In this document: piece after piece, positions 23,965 to 32,659 of the stretch
Layout of the letters: the number at the start of each line of letters is the position of its first letter
Numbering within the stretch: position 1 is the first letter of the stretch
Assembly (NCBI RefSeq): GCF_009789575.1
Contig: NZ_CP046908.1
Location: 3,129,001-3,193,000, forward strand
Reading direction: 5' to 3'
DNA length: 64,000 nucleotides
DNA from: Stappia indica
Lineage (GTDB): Bacteria; Pseudomonadota; Alphaproteobacteria; Rhizobiales; Stappiaceae
Program-made: the position numbers and the translations under genes
The notes under the pieces: generated by a model
The model's database searches: none
What the model saw: only the letters and a program-made list of their open reading frames with translations
Told to the model about the DNA's origin: nothing

Positions 23965-25236
23965 ATGGCTATACTCGATGAATTTGCCGCCCTCGAAGAA
24001 ATTCGCACGATACTGGCTTCGACAGATCGCGCGAAACTGGCTGTTGCTTTCTGGGGGGATGGGGCGATCAAACGCTTGGGGCTGGTTGGCTCTGGAGTTC
24101 AGCTCCAAATCCTCTGCAACCTAGAATCCGGGGCTTGTAACCCAAATGAGTTGCGCAAGTTGCTTGGCCTATCGAATGTAGTGCTCAAGTCGCACTCAGC
24201 ACTCCACGCCAAAGTCTGGTGGACGCCGAATGCCGCGGTGCTTGGCTCGTCCAACGCTTCGACCAATGGCCTTGCGCTCGAGCACGAGACCGGAAGCGGT
24301 TGGCATGAGGCCAATGTCCGGATCGACGATGCCACAACGCTCAACAGCATTTCCAAGTGGTTCGAGAAACTGTTCAACGAGGGGCACCGCATCGAGGAAG
24401 CAGATCTCGCACGGGCGGAAGAGCTTTGGAAGGCGCGTAAGCGCCTTGTTCTCTCTGGTGTGATGTCGGCTAGTACTCTGTTTGCGGCTTTTGAGAAAGC
24501 GCCCCAGAATTCAGCATGGAGTCGTGTGAAAATCGCATATTCCAGTGAATATATCAGCAAAAATATAAGTGATTGGCTTAAAAATAAGCAAAAACAAGGC
24601 TTTTATTCTGAAGGTATATTTATTTATGAAGGTTGGAATAAGTGTATGTTTCCGGGCGATTTCATATTGGATTATGATTTTTCCAAAAATTTTGCAAAAT
24701 ATGGAGGCATATGGAAGGTCATTGATGAAGACGTTCATCCTGAAGGCGTGCGTCTCGTGGTGAAATTAGAACGGTTGCCAGTCGGTCCGGTTCATCAGTT
24801 CGAGGTATCTGCTGAGGAGCAGGCAGAGTTGGCCGGCATCGCCCCTGCAGCAATCAAGCAGTATGGTGAGGATAGTGGCAGTGCTCTGCTCACACTTGCG
24901 CAAGCAATGGAACTGATTGGCGCGCGTGCCTCAGTCGCGACCGACAAGGCCTTCCATCGCGCAATGCTCGGCATCTACGAAGAGACCATGAGCTTTGGCT
25001 ACAAGCCGACGACTTTCAGAAGAATGGTCGCCGATCACGGCGGGGTTGAGGCTGCGCGGCGGTTGATTCGGGGGACGGCTACGAGTGGCTTCGAGAAGCT
25101 TTGGGAAAATGGACGCTTAGATATTTCGGTGGAGGCCCTCATTCTGCGCCCGGAATGGCATTCGCTATTCACTGACGAGGATCGTGAAATCGCACGTAAG
25201 AGATTGAAGCAATATAATTTTCAGGTTGCAGACTGA
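23965..25236 (+). CDS. Phospholipase-D-like (HxK) protein of defence-type architecture
   Basis: 423 aa. N-terminal PLD-like domain: H81-A-K83 in SALHAKVWW followed by VLGSSNASTNGL (about 92-103), i.e. a HxK...N half-site; a second one is not seen, so a dimer would be needed. The middle part (about 180-260) is Lys/Phe/Tyr-rich and AT-rich in DNA. The C-terminus (about 335-420) has ETMSFGYKPTTFRRMVADHGG and WENGRLDISVEALILRPEWHSLF, a helical module often attached to nuclease-like proteins. GC and codon use differ from neighbours, suggesting transfer. Stand-alone; likely a nuclease, function unproven. Confidence 0.75.
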   Translation: MAILDEFAALEEIRTILASTDRAKLAVAFWGDGAIKRLGLVGSGVQLQILCNLESGACNPNELRKLLGLSNVVLKSHSALHAKVWWTPNAAVLGSSNASTNGLALEHETGSGWHEANVRIDDATTLNSISKWFEKLFNEGHRIEEADLARAEELWKARKRLVLSGVMSASTLFAAFEKAPQNSAWSRVKIAYSSEYISKNISDWLKNKQKQGFYSEGIFIYEGWNKCMFPGDFILDYDFSKNFAKYGGIWKVIDEDVHPEGVRLVVKLERLPVGPVHQFEVSAEEQAELAGIAPAAIKQYGEDSGSALLTLAQAMELIGARASVATDKAFHRAMLGIYEETMSFGYKPTTFRRMVADHGGVEAARRLIRGTATSGFEKLWENGRLDISVEALILRPEWHSLFTDEDREIARKRLKQYNFQVAD

Positions 25237-25259
25237 CGCTGACTAAGCAGCGATAAGGA

Positions 25260-25895
25260 TTACGGGCGGTACGATGGCGGGCTTGCGGAACCCTCTTGTC
25301 CCGCCCGGGCCATGTCCGTGCGCATCCGGCTGGAATCGCCCCAGGTCGAAAGCCAGATCATCAGGTCGGTCAGGCCACTGACGAGCGGCAGCAGCAGCGC
25401 GTGGGCGAGGCCCCGCCCCTGCTGGCGGCTTTCGGCCTCGCGCAGGTGCGCCAGTTCCTGTTGCTGGATCGAGGCGATGAGGGCGTGCAGCTGCGGATCG
25501 CGGTCGGCGAGGAAGGCGAGCTGGTCCTCCAGGTGGCGGTGGACGGCGCTTTCCACGGCCTCGGTGCAGATCCAGACCGTGTTGCGCCCGCCGAGCGCGG
25601 TCAGGGCGCCGAGCACATAGCCGCCAAGGCTCCACAGCGACATGATGCGGCAGGGCCGGGCGCCTCTTGCGGGCATCGCCTCGCGGAACAGGCGGCAATG
25701 GTCGATCTCGTCGGCGCGCATCTCTTCCAGAACCGGCACGATGTCCGGAAAAAGGTGCCGGGCGACCGTGATCTGGGCACCATAGATCCGGATGGCGCCG
25801 AACTCGCCCGCGTGGTTGACCTTGAGAATACGGCGGACGGTGAGCTGCGGGTCACGGCCGCGGGTGTCGGGCGCGGCTGGCGGACTGGTCGTCAT
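25260..25895 (-). CDS. coq7: COQ7-family di-iron hydroxylase (demethoxyubiquinone hydroxylase)
   Basis: 211 aa ferritin-like protein. Iron ligands are visible in NHAGEFGAIRIYGAQ (about 28-42), EMRADEIDHCRLF (ExxH, about 58-70), CTEAVESAVHRHLEDQL and QQQELAHLREAE (ExxH near 150). COQ7 carries out the last ring hydroxylation of ubiquinone at the membrane face; in many alphaproteobacteria it substitutes for UbiF. Monocistronic here, set between the PLD-like gene and an amidase operon. Confidence 0.93.
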   Translation of the reverse strand: MTTSPPAAPDTRGRDPQLTVRRILKVNHAGEFGAIRIYGAQITVARHLFPDIVPVLEEMRADEIDHCRLFREAMPARGARPCRIMSLWSLGGYVLGALTALGGRNTVWICTEAVESAVHRHLEDQLAFLADRDPQLHALIASIQQQELAHLREAESRQQGRGLAHALLLPLVSGLTDLMIWLSTWGDSSRMRTDMARAGQEGSASPPSYRP

Positions 25896-26023
25896 CGATG
25901 TCGCTCGCCCCTTATCGCCGATACATCCGCAAACCCATACAGAAAGCGCGCGGGCGCGTCATCAAGAGGGGAGGCGCAGGCGTTCGGATGCAAGAGCTCT
26001 CTCCCCGCAACAAGACACAACAA

Positions 26024-26059
26024 TACCCGGTATCGCAGGCGGACCTGCGATACCGGGTA
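26024..26059. other. Perfect 16-bp hairpin between coq7 and the amidase operon
   Basis: TACCCGGTATCGCAGG (26024-26039) is exactly inverted at 26044-26059 around the tetraloop CGGA. There is no T-run on either side. It lies about 130 bp upstream of coq7 and 160 bp downstream of the amidase stop. May act as a bidirectional barrier or a coq7 leader structure. Confidence 0.6.
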
Positions 26060-26173
26060 CCGTAGCGGCGATGGGGCGCCGTGTGCTGGCCTCCCGGTCC
26101 GGCATGTGAGCCCCGGCTTCCGGGCGCGGGGGTCTTCCTGCAGGTTTTCGGGCGGCCAGTTTCCTGTTCTGCC

Positions 26174-26207
26174 TTCCGGACGGCCGGCCTCAGCCGGCTG
26201 TCCGGAA
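26174..26207 (-). terminator. Probable terminator hairpin of the TRAP/hydrolase/amidase operon
   Basis: A 15-bp stem (26174-26188 with 26193-26207, one G-T pair) and CTCA loop, 10 bp beyond the amidase stop. The downstream sequence on the minus strand lacks a strong U-run, so efficiency is uncertain. Confidence 0.55.
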
Positions 26208-26216
26208 AGCCGTTGT

Positions 26217-27788
26217 TCAGGCCAGCATCTTGGCGATGACGCGCTCGACCTCGGCAGCGATGCGCAGCAGCTGCTCGTCGCTGCCGAAGGCGCCGGCAAG
26301 CTGCACGCCGATGGGCAGGCCGGCCGAGTTGACGCCGCAGGGCAGGGTGATCGCCGGCAGGCCGGACTGGTTGAACGGCGTGGTGAAGCGGGTCAGCGCC
26401 GGGTGCAGCGGCCGCTCGGCACCGTCGATGATCACGCTGGTCGCGCCGATCGTCGGGGCGGTGGTCGCAATCGTCGGGGTGATCAGCACGTCGACATCGG
26501 CGAAGGCGGCCTGCAGCGCATCGCGCTGCACCGTGCGCAGGCGCTGCGCCTTGACATAGTCGACGGCGGCGAGGAACTGCCCGACCTCGAGCCGCACCCG
26601 CACGTCCTCGCCGAGCAGCTCGGGATGCTCCGCCAGCGCTTGCCAATAGGCCTGCGAGGCCTCGGCACTGACCGTCTGGACATGGATCGGCAGGCAGTTT
26701 TCGACTGCGCTCAAGGGCGTGGGAACGATGGCATGGCCTTCGCCGGCGAGCAGGGTGATCAGGCTCTCCAGGCGGGCAAGGATCTCGCCGTCGACCTCGT
26801 CGTAGAAATGGTTGGTCGGCTTGCCGAAGCGCAGGCGTCCGATCTTCAGGTCGGACGGGGGAACGCAGGTTTCCGGCGTGCGCCCGGCCATCACGGCGAA
26901 GAGTAGCGCGGCATCGCGCACGTTGCCGGCAATCGGCCCGACATGGTCGAGCGACCAGGCCAGCGGCATCACGCCCTCGCGGCTGATGCTCTCGTAGCTC
27001 GGCTTGAAGCCGGTCGCCCCGCACAGCGCGGACGGCAGGCGGATCGAGCCGGACGTGTCGGTGCCGACCGCAACCGGCGCAAGGCCGGCCGCGATCGCGC
27101 CGGCCGAGCCGGAACTGGAGCCGCCGATGATGTGGCCGGGATGGCCGGGATTGGCGACGGCGCCGAAATGCGGGTTGATGCCGGTCGCGCCATAGGCGAG
27201 CTCGTGCAGGTTGGTCATGCCGCCGATCAGGGCGCCGGCCGCCCGCAGGTTGGCGACGACCGGCGCATCGTCGTGGTCGAGGCTCGCGGGCAACGCCCTG
27301 GTGCCGCCGGTGCGCGGATAGCCGCGCACGAACATGTAGTCCTTGACCGGAACCGGCACACCGGCGAGCGGGCCGAGATCCTCGCCCTTCGCCGCACGCT
27401 CGTCGAGGGCGCGGGCCTCCTTGCGCACCAGATCGGCGTCGAAGGCGGTGAAGAGGTTCATGTCGGCGGCGGCTTCCGCGCGGGCGATATAGGCCTCGGC
27501 GATCTCCGACACGGAGGCCTCGCCCCGCCGCACGCTGGCGGCAATGGCAAGGGCGGTGCCGGGCGCGCCTTCGCTCAAGGGAGCGGCGGCGGGCTTTTCG
27601 GCGGCCGCGGGCAGGCCGGCGGCGAACTGCGGCTGGGCCTCCTCATGCGGCAGGGCGGCGAACTGGCGCAGCTCCAGCTCGTTGACGCGCAGGCGCTCCT
27701 CCCACTGCGGAATGCGGTCGAGGTGCCCGTAGTCGCGATAGTCGGCGACGGTGCGAAGCAGTTCCGGCAGTTCCTTGCTCTTCCACAT
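26217..27788 (-). CDS. Amidase (amidase signature family)
   Basis: 523 aa. The Ser-cisSer-Lys triad is visible: Lys in VPVPVKDYMF (about 190), Ser in IIGGSSSGSAGA (about 265), and nucleophile Ser in AVGTDTSGSIRLPS (about 290). An unusual 80-residue N-terminal extension (MWKSKELPELLRTVADYRDYGHLDR...) precedes the core. Last gene of the minus-strand operon with the TRAP transporter and alpha/beta hydrolase, so it probably cleaves an imported amide. Cytoplasmic; substrate unknown. Confidence 0.92.
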   Translation of the reverse strand: MWKSKELPELLRTVADYRDYGHLDRIPQWEERLRVNELELRQFAALPHEEAQPQFAAGLPAAAEKPAAAPLSEGAPGTALAIAASVRRGEASVSEIAEAYIARAEAAADMNLFTAFDADLVRKEARALDERAAKGEDLGPLAGVPVPVKDYMFVRGYPRTGGTRALPASLDHDDAPVVANLRAAGALIGGMTNLHELAYGATGINPHFGAVANPGHPGHIIGGSSSGSAGAIAAGLAPVAVGTDTSGSIRLPSALCGATGFKPSYESISREGVMPLAWSLDHVGPIAGNVRDAALLFAVMAGRTPETCVPPSDLKIGRLRFGKPTNHFYDEVDGEILARLESLITLLAGEGHAIVPTPLSAVENCLPIHVQTVSAEASQAYWQALAEHPELLGEDVRVRLEVGQFLAAVDYVKAQRLRTVQRDALQAAFADVDVLITPTIATTAPTIGATSVIIDGAERPLHPALTRFTTPFNQSGLPAITLPCGVNSAGLPIGVQLAGAFGSDEQLLRIAAEVERVIAKMLA

Positions 27789-27798
27789 GGGCCTGCTC

Positions 27799-28611
27799 CT
27801 ATTGACTGGCGGCTGCGATGGGGGAGGTCGCCCGGCCTGCGACCAGGAAGTCGTGCAGGTGGCGATGGTAGAGGTCCGGCTGGGTCTGCGGGCAGAAATG
27901 CCCGCCGGTCGGCAGCGTGGTCAGCACCGCGTTCGGAATGTTCTGCGCCAGCTCGTTCCACAGGTATCGCGGGGTGATCGCGTCGTCCTCGGCGCCGATC
28001 ACCAGGGTGCGCGAGGAGATGCGCGGCAGCTCGGCGCGGGAATCGAAGTCGAGCAGTACGCCGATGCGGCTGGCGATGATCTCCTCGCTGCCGCTTTCGC
28101 CGACCGTCGGGGTCAGGGCCTCGGGCTCCTCGCCGAAATACCAGGGCGGATAGCGGAACAGCCGGCCGAACTGCTCGTAGGCCTCGAGCCCGAGCCCCTT
28201 GAGGACGGCGAGACGAAGGCCGAACAGGCTGCGGAAATAGGCATCGCCATGCGCCCAGGAGGCGCTGAGCACCAGGTCGTCGACCCGCCCGGGATGGGCG
28301 ATCGCCAGGGTCTGGGCGATGATGCCGCCGGTCGAGTGGCCGACGAAGGAGGCCCGCTCGATGCCGAGATGGTCCATCAGGGCCAGCACGTCGCCGGCCA
28401 TCAGCTCGACCGTGTAGTCGCAGGTCTGCGTCTCGCTCTGCCCCGTCCCGCGGTGGTCGTGCAGGACGACGCGAAAGTCGCGCGCCAGACGCTCGGCCTG
28501 GGCGCGCCAGAACTCGCCGACGCCGCCGAGACCGGAGACGAGAAACAGGGGGCGTCCCTGCCCGAGCACCTCGTAGTGGAGGCGCCCGTTTTCGATATCT
28601 GCAAAGGCCAA
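27799..28611 (-). CDS. Alpha/beta-hydrolase
   Basis: 270 aa. Oxyanion segment VSGLGGVGEFW, HDHRGTGQSE (about 52-61), nucleophile elbow GHSTGG (about 93-98), acid in VIGAEDDAITP, and the catalytic His in TGGHFCPQTQP. It lies 10 bp before the amidase and downstream of the TRAP permease. Probably hydrolyses an ester, lactone or C-C bond in the same catabolic route. Confidence 0.92.
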   Translation of the reverse strand: MAFADIENGRLHYEVLGQGRPLFLVSGLGGVGEFWRAQAERLARDFRVVLHDHRGTGQSETQTCDYTVELMAGDVLALMDHLGIERASFVGHSTGGIIAQTLAIAHPGRVDDLVLSASWAHGDAYFRSLFGLRLAVLKGLGLEAYEQFGRLFRYPPWYFGEEPEALTPTVGESGSEEIIASRIGVLLDFDSRAELPRISSRTLVIGAEDDAITPRYLWNELAQNIPNAVLTTLPTGGHFCPQTQPDLYHRHLHDFLVAGRATSPIAAASQ

Positions 28612-28689
28612 TACACACTTCCCGGTCTTGAGATGCCGGGAGCAGCCCGGCGCAATGCTTGCAAGGAAAGGCAGCCCGCGGCCGGAGGC

Positions 28690-29994
28690 CTACCGAAGCA
28701 GGTTCGGCAGGAACAGGACGAGCGAGGGGAACAGGATCATCACGGCGATGCGGAGGATGTCGGCGACGATGAACGGCGCGACGCCCTTGTAGATTTCCCA
28801 GATGTCGGTGTTCTTCGATATGCCCTTGATGACGAAGACGTTCAGGCCGAAGGGCGGACTGATCATGCCGATCTCGACGGTCATGGTGACGATCACGCCG
28901 AACCAGATCGGGTCGAAGCCGAGCTGGGTGATGATCGGATAGACGATCGGCACGGTGAGGATGACGACCGCGGCCGAGTCCATCACGCAGCCCAGCACCA
29001 GCATCACGGCAAGGATCACCAGCAGCGTGCCATAGGCGCCGAGATCGGCATCCAGCAGCACCTGCGCCACCTTCTGCGGCGTCTGGGTGATCGTCAGGAA
29101 GTAGCCGAACAGCAGGGCGCCGGCGAGGATCGTCAGGATCGCGGCGGCCGTGCGCACGCTCTCGGTCAGCGAGATGAACAGGCGCTCGAAGGAAAAGCGC
29201 CGCGAGGCGAAGGCGATGACGATGGCGCCGGTGGCGCCGACGGCGCCCGCCTCTGTCGGCGTGAAGATGCCGCCATAAATGCCGCCGATCACGGTGAGGC
29301 AGAGCAGAATGATCGGGCTGAGCCGGGTGAGGCTGACGACGCGCTCGCGCAAGGGCGGCACGATGCCGGCCGGCGCATCCTGGGGGCGGCGCATCAGCCA
29401 CAGCCGTGCGGTCAGCATGTAGAAGCCGATGGCGATGATGCCCGGCACCACGCCGGCCATGAACAGCAGGCCGATGCTCTGCTGGGTCAGGAGCCCGTAG
29501 ATGGCGAGCGCGATGGAGGGCGGGATGAGCACGCCGAGCGTGCCGCCGGCGGCGATGACGCCGGTGGCCAGGCGCTCGGAATAGCCGTAGCGGGTCATCT
29601 CCGGCAGGGCGAGGCGGGTCATGGTTGCAGCGGTCGCAGCCGACGAGCCGCAGATCGCGGCAAAGCCGCCGCAGGAGGCGATGGTCGCCGCCGCGAGCCC
29701 GCCGCGGAAGCCGCCGAACCACAGCTGGGCGGCGCGGAACAGGTCGGCGCTGATGCCCGAGGCGACCGCGACCGCACCCATCAGGATGAACAGCGGGATC
29801 AGGCCCATCGTGTAGTCGGAAAAGGTCGAGATGACCGAATGGGAGACCAGGCGGAAGGCGGGCTCGAACCCGGTCAGCAGGCCGAAGCCGAGGATGCCCG
29901 AGCTGCCCATGGCAAGGCCGATGGGCACGCGCAGCGCGCACAGCACCAAGGTCAGACCGAACCCGAGGAACATCACGAGGTTGGTGTCCAGCAT
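28690..29994 (-). CDS. TRAP transporter large permease (DctM family), second system
   Basis: 434 aa, about 12 membrane helices. Typical motifs: PLFILMGAVAVASGISADLF (about 45-65), GGFAAICGSSAATAATM, GGTLGVLIPPSIALAIYGLLT and GIYGGIFTPTEAGAVGA. The C-terminus has GMISPPFGLNVFVIKGI. Third gene of the minus-strand TRAP operon; separated by 69 bp from dctQ. Confidence 0.94.
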   Translation of the reverse strand: MLDTNLVMFLGFGLTLVLCALRVPIGLAMGSSGILGFGLLTGFEPAFRLVSHSVISTFSDYTMGLIPLFILMGAVAVASGISADLFRAAQLWFGGFRGGLAAATIASCGGFAAICGSSAATAATMTRLALPEMTRYGYSERLATGVIAAGGTLGVLIPPSIALAIYGLLTQQSIGLLFMAGVVPGIIAIGFYMLTARLWLMRRPQDAPAGIVPPLRERVVSLTRLSPIILLCLTVIGGIYGGIFTPTEAGAVGATGAIVIAFASRRFSFERLFISLTESVRTAAAILTILAGALLFGYFLTITQTPQKVAQVLLDADLGAYGTLLVILAVMLVLGCVMDSAAVVILTVPIVYPIITQLGFDPIWFGVIVTMTVEIGMISPPFGLNVFVIKGISKNTDIWEIYKGVAPFIVADILRIAVMILFPSLVLFLPNLLR

Positions 29995-30063
29995 GTCTTG
30001 TCTCTCAGGGTCTGAAGTCGGGGTCTCGAAACGGGGGCGGCAGGTGGGCGCGCGGCAGCCGGA

Positions 30064-30552
30064 TTACAGCGCCGGGTCGATGGGCTGTTCGTCGACGAGA
30101 TGCGCGGGCGGCCAGATGGTCTGGGCGAGCAGCACGGCGACGGAGGCAAGCGTCCCGAGCCAGGCGGCGAACTGGAACCCCCAGACCGACAGGCCGAGGT
30201 CGATGGTCAGCAGGCCGGCCTTCATCGTGTCGAGCACCTTGAAGAGCAGCGCCACCGAATAGATGCCGACGATGACGAGGCTGAGAACGGTGCCGGTGCG
30301 CGACAGGATCCTGCGGGCGAGCGGGCCGGCGCGGCCCCAGAACACGTCCAGGCGGATATGGTCGTTGTAGTGGAAGGCGGCGGCCATGCCCCAGCAGACG
30401 ACGATGCTGAGCAGCATGCGCGAGATCTCGAATTCGTCGGGAACCGGCGTGTTGATCAGGTAGCGCGTCGCGGCCGACACGGAGGTGAGAAGCGCCATGG
30501 CGAGCAGCAGAACCGCTGGCACAGCTTCCAGAATGGTCTTCAGAGTTCGCAT
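30064..30552 (-). CDS. TRAP transporter small permease (DctQ family), second system
   Basis: 162 aa, four hydrophobic helices (AVPAVLLLAMALLTSVSAATRY, MLLSIVVCWGMAAAFHY, TGTVLSLVIVGIYSVALLF, FAAWLGTLASVAVLLAQ). PVPDEFEISRMLL replaces the usual W-x-E-E segment. Sits between the binding protein and large permease. Confidence 0.9.
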   Translation of the reverse strand: MRTLKTILEAVPAVLLLAMALLTSVSAATRYLINTPVPDEFEISRMLLSIVVCWGMAAAFHYNDHIRLDVFWGRAGPLARRILSRTGTVLSLVIVGIYSVALLFKVLDTMKAGLLTIDLGLSVWGFQFAAWLGTLASVAVLLAQTIWPPAHLVDEQPIDPAL

Positions 30553-30593
30553 GGCGCTTCTCGTTTTTCAGGTGCGGCCCCGGAGGGCAGGCA

Positions 30594-31631
30594 TCAGTAG
30601 GCGGCGTCGTACTTTTCGAGCAGCGTCTTCAGGTCGCCGAACACCTTCTCGCCGTCGACACCCTTGCCCGCGACATCGGCGGCCCACTTGGCCTGGACGC
30701 CCTTGGCAAGCTCCTTCCACTCGCCGAGCTGTTCGTCGGTGAGCTTGTAGACGTCATGCTCCGGCTTGCCGAGCAGGACCTCGCGGCCCTCGTTCTCGAA
30801 GTTTGTCCAGGCGACGGGCAGCTTTTCCGACCAGTCGGCGCTGCAATGGCTGTCGATCACGGCCTTCTGCGCATCGGACAGGCGCTCGTAGGAGCCCTTG
30901 TTGATCAGGATCGCGGTGGCCAGCGAGTAGAGCGTCGTGTCCATGTGGTAGTGCAGGGTGCGGTCGGCGCCGAGCGCCTGGAGCAGCTTCCACGGGAAGG
31001 AGATCGCGTCGACGACGCCGCGCTCTACGGCCTCGGCCGCATCGTTCGCCGACATCTGGATCGGCGAGGCGCCGCCGAGGCGATAGAGCTCGGCCGCCAT
31101 CACGTTGGGAGAGCGGATCTTCAGGCCGGCGAGATCGGCCGGACGCTCGATCTTCTTCTTGGCGTGGACGGTGCCGCCGCCGTCATAGAAGGTGTTGCAG
31201 ACCTTGACGTCGGCCATCTCGGTCTCGGCATAGGGCATGTACCATTCGTACAGCGCCCGCGAGCCGCGGTCGTTGGCCGAGACGAGGAACGGGATCTCCG
31301 CCGCCGAAACGATGGGGAAACGGCCCGGCTCGATGCCGACCAGGTAGAAGGCGATGTCGACGATGCCGTCGCGCGCCATGTTGTAGTGGTCCTTGGCCGG
31401 ACCCATCTGCTGCGCCGGGAAAATGTCGATGGCGATCGAGCCGTTCGACGCCTCGCCGATGGACTTCGCCCAGGGCTCCAGCACGCCGTAATGCAGCGCA
31501 TTGTTGGTCGGCAGGTTGTGCGACAGGCGCAGGCGGACCTGCGCGTCTTCCGCCATGCTCGCCGTCGTCAGGGCGCAGGCCCCCATCAGCGCGACGCCGA
31601 GCGCACCGGTGAACTTCTTGAACTTCCTCAT
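30594..31631 (-). CDS. TRAP transporter solute-binding protein (DctP family), second system
   Basis: 345 aa from the ATG at 31631; a longer frame extends through the promoter/operator region and is rejected. Signal peptide at about 1-28 (MRKFKKFTGALGVALMGACALTTASMAE). Mature protein: RLRLSHNLPTNNALHYG, FPAQQMGPAKDHYNMARDGIVDIAFY, and the ligand-arginine segment LAGLKIRSPNVMAAEL (about 165-180). First gene of the operon, divergent from iclR. Confidence 0.94.
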   Translation of the reverse strand: MRKFKKFTGALGVALMGACALTTASMAEDAQVRLRLSHNLPTNNALHYGVLEPWAKSIGEASNGSIAIDIFPAQQMGPAKDHYNMARDGIVDIAFYLVGIEPGRFPIVSAAEIPFLVSANDRGSRALYEWYMPYAETEMADVKVCNTFYDGGGTVHAKKKIERPADLAGLKIRSPNVMAAELYRLGGASPIQMSANDAAEAVERGVVDAISFPWKLLQALGADRTLHYHMDTTLYSLATAILINKGSYERLSDAQKAVIDSHCSADWSEKLPVAWTNFENEGREVLLGKPEHDVYKLTDEQLGEWKELAKGVQAKWAADVAGKGVDGEKVFGDLKTLLEKYDAAY

Positions 31632-31692
31632 AAGACCCACTTCCCTCTGGTTTGTTGGAAAGGCACTCGAACCCTGGTCGTTCCACCCTTTG

Positions 31693-31744
31693 GTTCCGCT
31701 TGGCGGAGGTTCCGTTTGGCGAAACAAGTTCCGTTTAGTGGAAC
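31693..31744. promoter_or_regulatory. Three tandem IclR-type operator boxes
   Basis: Three related GTTCCG-N5-7-GGAAC boxes lie side by side: GTTCCGCTTGGCGGA (31693), GTTCCGTTTGGCGAAAC (31709-31725) and GTTCCGTTTAGTGGAAC (31728-31744). Starts are 16 and 19 bp apart. They occupy the divergent region between dctP and iclR. IclR proteins bind such short palindromes as dimers or tetramers; assignment is from motif and position. Confidence 0.7.
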
Positions 31745-31834
31745 TTTTGTATTGCAATATGGAACAAACTTGTGATGATGACAGTGCGGACGTCAAGCGC
31801 TTTTTGAACGGCGCCAAGCGAGGGGGAGAAGCAG

Positions 31835-32659
31835 GTGTCGGAGAAGACAACCGAAAGTCGCGATCTTCTGGAGCGCCAGCTGCAGCTGCTGGAACTGGTG
31901 GCGCGCAATCCCGACGGGCTGGGCTTCAGCGGCTTGCAGACGGCGCTGGACCTGCCGAAGGCCTCCATCCACCGGCTGATCGCCGGGCTGGTCAAGGCCG
32001 ACTGCATCGCCGTCGGCGGCGCCGATGCGGACGGCGAGCCGGGCGAGGGCACGGGGCGCGGGCGCAAGGTCTACATGCTCGGCAACCGCATCCGCCGGTT
32101 GCTCGGCAGCGCCGTCGACCCGCAGCAGATCGTCGCCCTGTCGCAGACGGTGCTGCATCGCCTGGCGGAGGAGTTCAAGGAATCCGCCTTCCTGTCGGTG
32201 CTGCGCGGCGACCGCGTCGAGACCGCGGTGCTGGTGACCCCGGCCAAGGACGCGCACGGCTTCGTCAATCCCGGACGGATCATGCCGGCCCATGCCGCCG
32301 CCTCCGCCAAGGCGATCTTCGCCTTTCGCGACGAGGCCGAATGGGACCGCATCCTCAAGCAGGAGCTCACCGCCCTGACCGACCTGACGCTGACCTCGCC
32401 GGCGGCGGTGAAGAAGGAATACCGGGCGGTGCGCGAGAGCGGCATCGCCTATTGCCGCGAGGAGATCGACCGCGGGCTGATGGGCATCGCCGCCCCGCTG
32501 CACCTGCCGCAGATCGGCGTGATCTACGCCGTCTCCATCGTCGGCCCGAGCAACCGCATCCGCGAACACGACGAAAAGCAGCTGGAAGCCTCGCTGATCA
32601 AGGCGGCCGGCGAGCTGTCGGAAATTTTCACCGCCAATTTGAGGATCGACAGGGCGTGA
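31835..32659 (+). CDS. IclR-family transcriptional regulator
   Basis: 274 aa from the GTG at 31835, preceded by GCAGGTG-type purines. HTH at about 12-65 (LLERQLQLLELVARNPDGLGFSGLQTALDLPKASIHRLIAGLVKADCI); effector domain at about 95-265 with FLSVLRGDRVETAVLV, HAAASAKAIFAF and YCREEIDRGLMGIAAPL. Divergent from the TRAP/hydrolase/amidase operon and 4-bp overlapped with an aspartate-dehydrogenase-like gene. Likely regulates both units through the tandem boxes. Confidence 0.93.
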   Translation: MSEKTTESRDLLERQLQLLELVARNPDGLGFSGLQTALDLPKASIHRLIAGLVKADCIAVGGADADGEPGEGTGRGRKVYMLGNRIRRLLGSAVDPQQIVALSQTVLHRLAEEFKESAFLSVLRGDRVETAVLVTPAKDAHGFVNPGRIMPAHAAASAKAIFAFRDEAEWDRILKQELTALTDLTLTSPAAVKKEYRAVRESGIAYCREEIDRGLMGIAAPLHLPQIGVIYAVSIVGPSNRIREHDEKQLEASLIKAAGELSEIFTANLRIDRA

